The notes beneath the pieces were generated by a model. The model searched no databases. It worked only from the letters and a program-made list of their open reading frames with translations, and was not told where the DNA came from. Positions 44,682 through 51,343 of a stretch of DNA of 64,000 nucleotides are shown here, piece after piece (the first letter of the stretch is position 1; every line of letters starts with the position of its first letter). A program made the position numbers and the translations under genes. This DNA comes from Aquimarina sp. TRL1 (GTDB taxonomy: Bacteria; Bacteroidota; Bacteroidia; Flavobacteriales; Flavobacteriaceae), in contig NZ_CP053590.1 of NCBI RefSeq assembly GCF_013365535.1, positions 164,001 through 228,000 on the forward strand, read 5' to 3'.

Positions 44682-45758
44682 TTAGAACAAATCACTGGAT
44701 TCTTTTAATTTTTCTGTATTTGCTACTAATTGCAATTCTTCTATGATCTTATGGATATCTCCATCAATGATATTCCCCAGATCGTATAACGTAAGACCGA
44801 TACGGTGCTCCGTCACTCTTCCCTGCGGATAGTTATAGGTTCTGATCTTCGCAGATCGGTCTCCGGAAGAAACCATGCTCTTTCGCTTTTCAGAATCTGC
44901 TGCCTGTTTCTTTGCTAATTCCATCTCATACAATCTGGATCGAAGTACTTTCAGGGCTTTTTCCAGGTTTTTATGTGAGGATTTCTGATCCTGACAACTG
45001 ACAATCATACCGGTAGGCTCGTGGTGTAATTTAATCGCAGAATATGTCGTATTTACCGACTGCCCTCCTGGACCGGTAGAAGTCGTACGTTCGATACGTA
45101 CTTCCTGCATATCCAGCTCTACATCAAACTCTTCGGCTTCTGGCAATACAATAACAGAAGCAGCACTGGTATGTACCCGCCCCTGAGTTTCTGTCTGAGG
45201 CACTCGTTGTACCCGGTGTACTCCTGCTTCAAACTTCAGGGTTCCATATACATCTTCTCCATTCACCTCGAAGATAATCTCCTTATATCCTCCACTGGTT
45301 CCTTCATTCAGATCTACCACACTGGTTGTCCATCCTTTGCTTTCACAAAACTTGGTATACATACGGAATAGATCTCCTGCAAAAATACTCGCCTCATCTC
45401 CTCCGGCACCTGCACGAATTTCTACCACACAGTTCTTCGCATCCTCAGGGTCTTTTGGCACCAACATCATCCGGATTTTTTCTTCCAATGCCGGTAATTC
45501 TTCTTTGGCTTCTTCTAACTGAAGTTTTGCCATTTCCACCATCTCCGCATCACTCCCGTCATCAATGATTTCCTCTGCCTCTTTCAGGTTATCCGTAAGT
45601 TCGATATATCGATCCCGCTCCTCCATCAAGGCTTTAAGATCTTTATACTCTTTATTTAATTTAATATATCTTTTCTGATCCGCAATCACATCCGGCTGAA
45701 TGATTAAATCATTCACCTCATCGAACCGTTGCTTCACGATATTTAATTTATCAATCAT
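44682..45758 (-). CDS. prfA: Peptide chain release factor 1
   Basis: A 358-residue class I release factor for UAA/UAG. The GGQ motif lies in [18 protein letters not shown], the stop-codon-recognition region contains [18 protein letters not shown], and the N-terminal coiled-coil domain (residues about 1-100) is complete. The length is standard, with no sign of programmed frameshifting, which belongs to RF2. It is a single-gene unit: promoter element at 45789-45796 and terminator at 44603-44634. Confidence 0.96.
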   Translation of the reverse strand: MIDKLNIVKQRFDEVNDLIIQPDVIADQKRYIKLNKEYKDLKALMEERDRYIELTDNLKEAEEIIDDGSDAEMVEMAKLQLEEAKEELPALEEKIRMMLVPKDPEDAKNCVVEIRAGAGGDEASIFAGDLFRMYTKFCESKGWTTSVVDLNEGTSGGYKEIIFEVNGEDVYGTLKFEAGVHRVQRVPQTETQGRVHTSAASVIVLPEAEEFDVELDMQEVRIERTTSTGPGGQSVNTTYSAIKLHHEPTGMIVSCQDQKSSHKNLEKALKVLRSRLYEMELAKKQAADSEKRKSMVSSGDRSAKIRTYNYPQGRVTEHRIGLTLYDLGNIIDGDIHKIIEELQLVANTEKLKESSDLF

Positions 45759-45788
45759 AGTTTACTTAGATACTGTACGTAGAATACG

Positions 45789-45796
45789 CAAAAGTA
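45789..45796 (-). promoter_or_regulatory. -7 element (TACTTTTG) of prfA
   Basis: The minus strand reads TACTTTTGCG, the same form as the valS element, 30 nt before the prfA ATG. Confidence 0.55.
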
Positions 45797-45863
45797 AGCT
45801 TTTTTATGAAAAAGACATCAGGCATTTACAAGATTCTCCTTCAATCACTTTATTGGCATCGCT

Positions 45864-45940
45864 AAAGGGGATAATCCCCTAGGCTAAGCTTGAAATTAAA
45901 AAATTTGTTTCCAGCGAATGCCTCATGAGTTTGCCCCGTG
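45864..45940 (-). repeat. Dispersed palindromic repeat, copy R3
   Basis: On the minus strand it reads CGGGGCAAACTCATGAGGCATT (split: CGGGGCAAACT then CATGAGGCATT), an A/T tract, AAGCTTAGCCT, and the terminal palindrome AGGGGATTATCCCCT (45866-45880). The order of blocks matches R2, and the first block matches R4 at 17 of 22 positions. The remaining gap sequence 45941-46034 shows nothing else. Confidence 0.5.
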
Positions 45941-46034
45941 ATGGTTTCTACTACGATATGAAACAACACTTACCTATGATGCCTTTACTACTGTACAAAT
46001 CTCTTTTGCACTACCCCCCCCTTAAACATAAACA

Positions 46035-46934
46035 CTAGCCTTGTTTATAGACCAATCCAAAGGAAAAATAGCGTTCTTTATTCATATTCCGACCATCAAT
46101 TGTCGTACTATATCCTGAGGAGACCCCCAGTATTTGTTTATATACAGGTATATACAGATCGAAGGAGAGATTGGTATAATTCACCCGGGTTTCAGGCAAT
46201 CCGTCGGGACCTGCCTCCTGGTACTGCGGAGACCCGATATCATAACCCGAAACGGATTGTTGCACTCCTATTTTTGCGTGGGTATAAAAGAAACGGTTGT
46301 AATACCCTAGTTTTGCACTCCACAAGAAGGCATCTGGCACGGTGTATTCCTTATGATAACGATAACTATACCCTGCCTGCACCTCTGCAAATAAGCGAAA
46401 GGGGGTGGTAAACTGTAGCACTCCTATTCCATCCATAGTTGTCGCCTTGGTCCCCAGTGATAACAATCCTCTTCCTTCATAATCCCCTACCGGGAGAAAG
46501 GTTCCGGCCGCTACTCCTGCCTGTAGGGAGGCTCCGTTTGTAAAATAAACATTGGCAACCCTAGCTTTTGCAAAAAAACCGAGATCCTGGAGCCCTTCTA
46601 TCCGATCTTTTTGCTGATAAGGGTCTAAGGCTCCTCCTTCACTCCCTATACTGATATAAGGCAATGTAGCCGTAAAGGATAACCAATCCGTAAGTCCGTA
46701 TTCTCCATATAGTGAAACCAGCGTAGAGGAAATCCGGTCAAAACCCGGGGGGTTCCTCTCTGTCAATCGGGTTCCGCTATAATAACGTTCATAAAATTTG
46801 TAGGTGTAACTACTCGCTACGGTAAGTTGTTCTTTTTTAGAAAAAAAACCACTAATTGTTGTTTGTGCTATGCATATACATGGAAAAACAATTCCCATCA
46901 ATACCAGCCACTTTTGTTTTGATTTGTGTAACAT
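46035..46934 (-). CDS. Outer membrane beta-barrel protein of unknown function
   Basis: A 299-residue exported protein. The signal peptide covers about residues 1-23 (VLMGIVFPCICIAQ). The mature chain is a run of amphipathic strands rich in Tyr, Gly and Phe (LTVASSYTYKFYERYYSG, WLSFTATLPYISIGS, LFAEVQAGYSYRYH) ending in YFSFGLVYKQG, consistent with an 10-12-strand barrel of the 'transporter/phenol degradation' type. It has no motif that gives a substrate and is flanked by non-coding gaps, so it is probably a single-gene unit. Confidence 0.75.
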   Translation of the reverse strand: MLHKSKQKWLVLMGIVFPCICIAQTTISGFFSKKEQLTVASSYTYKFYERYYSGTRLTERNPPGFDRISSTLVSLYGEYGLTDWLSFTATLPYISIGSEGGALDPYQQKDRIEGLQDLGFFAKARVANVYFTNGASLQAGVAAGTFLPVGDYEGRGLLSLGTKATTMDGIGVLQFTTPFRLFAEVQAGYSYRYHKEYTVPDAFLWSAKLGYYNRFFYTHAKIGVQQSVSGYDIGSPQYQEAGPDGLPETRVNYTNLSFDLYIPVYKQILGVSSGYSTTIDGRNMNKERYFSFGLVYKQG

Positions 46935-47041
46935 ACTAACATCGTTTTAGGTTAATACCGCGGTTAGACGCAATGCAAAGCGGTCTCCTGACACGATGAA
47001 CTGTTAGACTTTCGTTAATCTTTTTAAAAAAATCATAAAAA

Positions 47042-47061
47042 AAGCGGGGTCTCCCCCGCTT
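47042..47061 (-). terminator. Terminator after the 47.1-48.0 kb membrane-protein gene
   Basis: AAGCGGGG and CCCCGCTT form a perfect 8-bp stem around a 4-nt loop; on the minus strand it is followed by a T-run. It lies about 50 nt past the stop codon. Confidence 0.8.
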
Positions 47062-47110
47062 CAACCTCACCCCCAATATATGCCATAATTCCCCCGACTA
47101 CCTATAATAA

Positions 47111-47974
47111 TTAGGCAGTGGTTGTATGGCTTTGAAATTTCAATAGCTGTTCCTTTAATGATTGATTAAGTCTGATATAAGAAACCACGGCTTCATCTGT
47201 ATGTTCTATCTTTCCTTTATCTGTTATTTTTGCTTTCTTATTTAGTACAGTTACATAACAATCTCCCCGCTTAGAAGCATACACCGTAATTACACTGTGA
47301 TCTTTTTCCTCCGTCGCTGCCAGACTTATCTCATCAAAAGCGGTAACTGTCCCTTTTTCCAATTCGGCAACCATTTTTGGGGTATCGCCTATATAATTCA
47401 ATGCCGGCAATACGGTTTCTTCAAACCATACACCATCCTGTTCACAAAAAGGCTGTTTGGCTCTCGGAAATGATATCAACGTACTAATTCCTATAACAAT
47501 CAGTGCTTCTATTCCCCAAATAACTGATAAGAAAGTGCCATGTACTGCATTGTTTCTAATGCCCCAGGTACCTACTTCATTTATTTTTGCAATCCATTCT
47601 CCCAACATTCCCGGATCAGTTACCAAAGTGAATAATTGCCCCATTCCTGCATCAGGAGTTCCATCTGCAATCACTAACTGCACCCATACCGCCCAATGTA
47701 CATATAATGCAACTGCTCCTCCTAGTGTTCCCAACACCGCTGATATCCTTGGATTTCGGTTTTTTCCTTTATTAATTACCACAATATTTATCAATAAACC
47801 AAGCCCGAAACCAAAACCGGCAGCAATTAAAAAATTGATATACACAAATGGAATGTACCGGATACAGTAGGCATATATAACACCCAATATCGGAAATGCC
47901 GTTACCGACAGTATCAAAAAATAGAGAATCGACAAGATCGAAAACTTCCCTGATGGTTTGTAATAGTGCTTCAT
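47111..47974 (-). CDS. Four-helix membrane protein with soluble C-terminal domain, unknown function
   Basis: A 287-residue protein I do not recognise. Hydrophobic segments lie at about residues 14-36, 42-66, 77-98 and 152-172 (LSVIWGIEALIVIGISTLIS), followed by a soluble region of ~115 residues (FCEQDGVWFEETVLPALNY and SVITVYASKRGDCYVTVLN stretches) ending HTTTA. No catalytic motif is evident. A lone terminator follows. It could be an envelope or stress protein, but there is no direct evidence. Confidence 0.7.
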   Translation of the reverse strand: MKHYYKPSGKFSILSILYFLILSVTAFPILGVIYAYCIRYIPFVYINFLIAAGFGFGLGLLINIVVINKGKNRNPRISAVLGTLGGAVALYVHWAVWVQLVIADGTPDAGMGQLFTLVTDPGMLGEWIAKINEVGTWGIRNNAVHGTFLSVIWGIEALIVIGISTLISFPRAKQPFCEQDGVWFEETVLPALNYIGDTPKMVAELEKGTVTAFDEISLAATEEKDHSVITVYASKRGDCYVTVLNKKAKITDKGKIEHTDEAVVSYIRLNQSLKEQLLKFQSHTTTA

Positions 47975-48441
47975 AATATATTATTGTTTAGTATTGATAT
48001 AAAACCGAAATGTGCTATAGCAAAGACGGTCAATTCTCGTGTTCGTCAACAGTACTATTCCCTATCCATCCCAATACAGATATACAAAGTAGTTAACTCC
48101 CTCGCAGCAAGCTGATGAGGCATCCAAAGGGAACTATTATAAATATTCGACACGGATTGCCGAAGCATTTTAAAACGTATGTAATGAATCTCCTTTTTGG
48201 AGGGGTAGCCCTGTACCGCTTAATACTCGGGGAACCGTTGTATACAAATAGACAACAATCTGCTGAAACTATCCCCCCTCACTTATTAATCGTCAGTGAG
48301 GACTTATTTTCTGTGCTGAAAAAGGGAAAAATTCATTTTTTTTTACAAAAAAAACGATACAAAGGTAAATCCGTAATTTTCAAAAGTCTGAAGAATTCAG
48401 TAACTTAACATCAACCCAATAACCCATTTGTAATCAACCAT
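47975..48441. other. Non-coding gap holding repeat R4
   Basis: It contains the palindromic repeat R4 (48100-48176). An open frame of 97 codons at 48115-48408 starts inside the repeat and has no family resemblance, so I do not call it a gene. Promoters for the flanking divergent genes must lie here but no clean TAnnTTTG is seen. Confidence 0.5.
48100..48176 (+). repeat. Dispersed palindromic repeat, copy R4
   Basis: Hairpin CCTC-g-CAGC-AA-GCTG-at-GAGG (48100-48120) is followed by GCATC, an A/T-rich spacer and ATTCGACACGGATTGCCGAAGCATTTT (read in two parts: ATTCGACACGG and ATTGCCGAAGCATTTT), which aligns with ATTTCGAGGCATGCCTCGAAGCATTT of R2 (same split). The terminal palindrome is missing. 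Confidence 0.55.
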
Positions 48442-49992
48442 ATGCTATCACTTTCCTCCTTATCCGTATTTTTGAATAGGAATTACTCTATATCAGCTAT
48501 AAAAATATATGTACTGGCTGTATTTGTGTTTTACACATTTTCGGCAACTGCGCAAATTGACGCAAATTCTGTTATGGGATTGCCCACTACTGCCACCACT
48601 GTGGAAATGAATGGGATTACTGGTGTCGCAGAAGGTTCTTTATTGTACAATATAGAAACCAAAAAGATCTATATATTCGATGGGACCAACTGGGTATCTA
48701 CTACGAATGACAACTGGCTAATTGATGGAAATAATGGCATTGCTTCGACCTCTTTTCTGGGAACACAGGATGATATTGCGATGGATATCCGATCCAATAA
48801 TATCAGCATCCTGGAATTTGGAAGGCGGCAAACACTGGGACTGGAACAAGCATTTGAAGACTATGATGATCCCGATCAATATCTTACGTATGTAAAAGGG
48901 AATAATGGTGTTTCTGCCTTACAATTTCAAGCCAATGCAGCTTCTTTTTACAAACCTATGTTTTTTACCAATAGTGATGGGAACTTCCGGCTAAAGGGAA
49001 GTGCTGCCGGTACAGACTTTTTTGAGGTAGGCTCTAACGGAGTATCCAACAATGGAGAACTAGAATTTATTATCGGGGATGATGGGGCTGAACCATTTAT
49101 TTTTAAGCGGTATGATTACCGGGATAGAACCAAAAAAGAATTAATGCGCATACAGGGAAGTGCCAATGCCCTCACTGCCAAACCCCGGGTAGGAATTAAT
49201 ACAGGAACACTGGCTAATTCTACCCTACAGGTCGCAGGATCCGTAGCTACCTCGATTGTCACTCCTACAACCAATATTACACTGACCGAAGATCATCACA
49301 CAGTGATTATTACGACCACCCTCAGTACTACCCTTCCTGCTGCGAATACTGTCAACGGTCGTATTTATGTAATCAAAAACACCACAGCTACTACCCAGGC
49401 AATCAGCAGCTATCGGGATGCGAACAATACTGCTCAGACGACGGTTCCAAGAAGCAGTATTTTGTGGTTGCAAAGTGACGGAACCAACTGGCAACAAATC
49501 GGAAATACCGGAACTGTAACGACGACTTCGACCATACTGGTCGATCAATCTTTTATCTGGGCTGGGCAGGTAGATGATGCAGACATTCACAGCAATGCTA
49601 CCCTGGATGTTACTCAAACCAGAAGCGATACAGGATGGACTTTTGCCGCTCCCAGTACCATTACTTATACCGGTACTCCGGATCATGTAAAAATCAATCT
49701 TATGGCAGTAGCCAATAATACCGGAAATCACTGGCCGCTACCTCATGTCAGAGTATTCAGAAATGGTGTTCAAATAGGAGAAGGAAGCGAAAAATTTCTG
49801 GATGACAGCGGTACCTATTCCGGAAGAAGTACTGTCGTCATTAATATGATCGATAGTAATCCTGGAACAAATCCGGTCTATACATTTACCACACTGGAGG
49901 ATGATAACCGTACCATGAATAATCCTACCATTCCGGATCTTTCCCCAATCTCTCTTATTGCTGTAGAAAAAGTAGCAGTTGTACGACTTTGA
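48442..49992 (+). CDS. Secreted surface protein with fibre-like C-terminal domain
   Basis: A 516-residue exported protein. The hydrophobic signal at about residues 18-36 (IYVLAVFVFYTFSATAQ) is preceded by a long N-region. Residues about 40-80 have the NGITGVAEGSLLYNIETKKI and YIFDGTNWVS pattern found in many flavobacterial secreted proteins. Beta-rich repeats follow (up to about 260), then a TTTLSTTLPAANTVNGRIYV region. The last ~150 residues (DQSFIWAGQVDDADIHSN onward) look like a C1q/tail-fibre jelly-roll domain. No T9SS sorting domain is seen. The function is probably adhesive or structural, by inference. Confidence 0.7.
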   Translation: MLSLSSLSVFLNRNYSISAIKIYVLAVFVFYTFSATAQIDANSVMGLPTTATTVEMNGITGVAEGSLLYNIETKKIYIFDGTNWVSTTNDNWLIDGNNGIASTSFLGTQDDIAMDIRSNNISILEFGRRQTLGLEQAFEDYDDPDQYLTYVKGNNGVSALQFQANAASFYKPMFFTNSDGNFRLKGSAAGTDFFEVGSNGVSNNGELEFIIGDDGAEPFIFKRYDYRDRTKKELMRIQGSANALTAKPRVGINTGTLANSTLQVAGSVATSIVTPTTNITLTEDHHTVIITTTLSTTLPAANTVNGRIYVIKNTTATTQAISSYRDANNTAQTTVPRSSILWLQSDGTNWQQIGNTGTVTTTSTILVDQSFIWAGQVDDADIHSNATLDVTQTRSDTGWTFAAPSTITYTGTPDHVKINLMAVANNTGNHWPLPHVRVFRNGVQIGEGSEKFLDDSGTYSGRSTVVINMIDSNPGTNPVYTFTTLEDDNRTMNNPTIPDLSPISLIAVEKVAVVRL

Positions 49993-50159
49993 TTCTGGTA
50001 TGCTTACCTCATAAAGCAAAATCGGTTTCTATTGCTTTCTCTATTATTCGGAACGAGCTCGAAGGCTACTTCTATATACTTTTTCTGGAAAACTCCCTTT
50101 GAATACAGACCAGAAACCACCTTATTTCTCCATAAAAAACAGGAGATTTATGACGTATT
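49993..50159. other. Short non-coding stretch
   Basis: I see no gene, hairpin with a T-run or recognisable repeat in this 167-nt gap between the surface protein gene and the transposase remnant. Confidence 0.4.
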
Positions 50160-50495
50160 TCAGCACTTATTCTGATCTAAAATCACTAAAAAAAGGTTCT
50201 TTTTTATATTTTTATATAATCCATTTCCTACTTTACAGGTTTCAAAAGTATGTCGCTTAAAATCTCTAAGTAACTCTGATGGCTGATCATTTGTGGAACG
50301 AAAAATAAAGTGTATATGGCTCGGCATAAAGCAATAACAGTATAATTCAAAACCTTTGTGTTTTCTGCAATAGCTTACACTATCTACCAATACATCAAAA
50401 TAGACCTGCCTTGTAAAAACATCTATCCAATTGACCGTAGCAAAACTGACAAAGTATAAACCTTTTTTATTATGAAATTTGTAGTTTCTGCTCAT
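50160..50495 (-). pseudogene. Truncated REP-associated tyrosine transposase (RAYT/IS200-like Y1)
   Basis: A 111-codon remnant. It starts MSRNYKFHNKKGLYFVSFA and has INWIDVFTR-like (VNWIDVFTRQVYF) and the HUH metal-binding motif in FMPSHIHFIFRST, which identify the REP-associated Y1 transposase family common in Bacteroidota. After LLRDFKRHTF the sequence leaves the family pattern and stops within about 27 residues, whereas full proteins are about 180 residues long. At the expected YTS position the sequence reads HTF, so the catalytic tyrosine seems lost too. The open frame extends 28 codons upstream of the ATG at 50495, but those codons run across a terminator-like hairpin. Confidence 0.8.
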
Positions 50496-50509
50496 ACGTC
50501 TAAAATAGA

Positions 50510-50546
50510 AAAAACAGTCACATTTTTTACAAACATGACTGTTTTT
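50510..50546. terminator. Terminator-like hairpin upstream of the transposase remnant
   Basis: An 11-bp stem containing AACAGTCA/TGACTGTT (50510-50520 with 50536-50546), 15-nt loop, with A-run and T-run on either side. Confidence 0.6.
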
Positions 50547-50583
50547 GATTTTATTTTTTACTTGAACCTGCTTACTCAAACCC

Positions 50584-50646
50584 TTCCAATCTTTGCCGCC
50601 ACTAGTTTTGAAAACTAGCGGGAGCGTATACTAACGGGAGCAGGGG
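50584..50646 (+). repeat. Hairpin repeat, copy 1
   Basis: It contains GCCGCCACTAG and CTAGCGGGAGCG flanking TTTTGAAAA, then CTAACGGGAGCAGGGG. It aligns over ~60 nt with the copy at 50863-50920; the stem differs in sequence but stays paired (CTAGTTTT/AAAACTAG here, CTAGCA/TGCTAG there). The XRE gene fragment begins right after it. Confidence 0.75.
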
Positions 50647-50655
50647 ATTTTTTAT

Positions 50656-50799
50656 AATAAACCTACGGATATAAGGTACAAATCCGCGTTATCTGGTTCG
50701 AGCGCTAGTGAACTTGCTAATGACGATAAAAATACCATTACCAAGATCATTGATGCTTTTATACGAGATACCAAAACCAAAAAAGCTTACTCTGCATAA
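50656..50799 (+). pseudogene. 3' fragment of an XRE-type helix-turn-helix regulator gene
   Basis: A 47-codon open frame to a TAA: NKPTDIRYKSALSGSSASEL and then ANDDKNTITKIIDAFIRDTK, ending KAYSA. This is the usual C-terminal tail of small XRE-family regulators of Bacteroidota, downstream of the HTH. The HTH itself and any start codon are absent; the frame enters directly from repeat copy 1. A terminator hairpin follows, as expected for the end of the original gene. Confidence 0.65.
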
Positions 50800-50802
50800 A
50801 AA

Positions 50803-50843
50803 ACAAAACCACAACCCACCATAAAAATAGGCCGTGGCTTTGT
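50803..50843 (+). terminator. Terminator-like hairpin after the XRE fragment
   Basis: ACAAAACCAC (50803-50812) pairs with GTGGCTTTGT (50834-50843) at 9 of 10 positions, followed by TGTTT. Confidence 0.5.
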
Positions 50844-50862
50844 TGTTTCCTGCCCTTGTCCT

Positions 50863-50920
50863 GCCAATCCATACCGCCACTAGCAAATGCTAGCGGTAGC
50901 GCATTCTAGCGGCAGCAGGG
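50863..50920 (+). repeat. Hairpin repeat, copy 2
   Basis: ACCGCCACTAG-CAAATG-CTAGCGGTAGCG followed by CTAGCGGCAGCAGGGG (in order) matches copy 1 at 50584-50646, with covarying stem bases. The ParE-like fragment begins directly after it. Confidence 0.75.
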
Positions 50921-50923
50921 GGG

Positions 50924-51043
50924 GACACCTACCAAGTACCTGTAGTAAAACAGATCACTTTGTTTTATAAAATTGAACAAAACCAGATCATACTGTTACG
51001 CTTCTGGAACAATTATCAAGACCCGCAAAATTTATCGCTATAA
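50924..51043 (+). pseudogene. 3' fragment of a RelE/ParE-type toxin gene
   Basis: A 39-codon open frame to TAA: DTYQVPVVKQITLFYKIEQN and then QIILLRFWNNYQDPQNL. This is the C-terminal half of a RelE/ParE-family toxin (the LFYKI strand and the LRFWDNRQ-like end). No start codon or N-terminal half is present; the frame enters from repeat copy 2. With the XRE fragment just upstream it suggests a decayed toxin-antitoxin pair. Confidence 0.6.
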
Positions 51044-51047
51044 ATAC

Positions 51048-51077
51048 AAAACAGCCACTTTAACGAGTGGCTGTTTT
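51048..51077. terminator. Terminator between the ParE fragment and the immunity-like gene
   Basis: A perfect 12-bp stem (51048-51059 with 51066-51077) around a 6-nt loop, T-run on the plus side. It also lies 24 nt past the minus-strand gene's stop. Confidence 0.85.
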
Positions 51078-51100
51078 TATAAAATTAAACATCTTAAAAC

Positions 51101-51340
51101 TTACCAGTTATTTTGTATAATTATTGTTGCAATCACGATAAAAAGAAAAAATCCAATAATTGTATTTAAGGCTTCATTTTCAATCTGGCCATAGTGAGTT
51201 TTTTTTCCTTCCCAAATAAACTTAAAACCAACAAACTTCTTGTTAGATATTAGATGGATAAAATTAATGATTATGAAGCGTAAACTAGCTCCTAAAAAAG
51301 AAAAGATATAATGTACTATGACTATTCCAACAATTTCCAT
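51101..51340 (-). CDS. Small two-helix membrane protein, candidate RHS immunity protein
   Basis: A 79-residue AT-rich gene. Hydrophobic helices lie at about residues 3-30 (IVIVHYIFSFLGASLRFIII) and 60-75 (IIGFFLFIVIATIII), separated by a basic loop with KFIWEGKKTHYG. I do not recognise a family. It follows the RHS gene's stop codon by 3 nt on the same strand, the usual place for the immunity gene of a polymorphic toxin. A membrane-embedded immunity protein would suit a toxin that attacks the inner membrane, but this is inference from position. Confidence 0.65.
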   Translation of the reverse strand: MEIVGIVIVHYIFSFLGASLRFIIINFIHLISNKKFVGFKFIWEGKKTHYGQIENEALNTIIGFFLFIVIATIIIQNNW

Positions 51341-51343
51341 CTA

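Noticed and set aside
48115..48408. 97-codon open frame on the plus strand
   Set aside because: It starts inside palindromic repeat R4, has no family resemblance and runs through the probable promoter region of the next gene.
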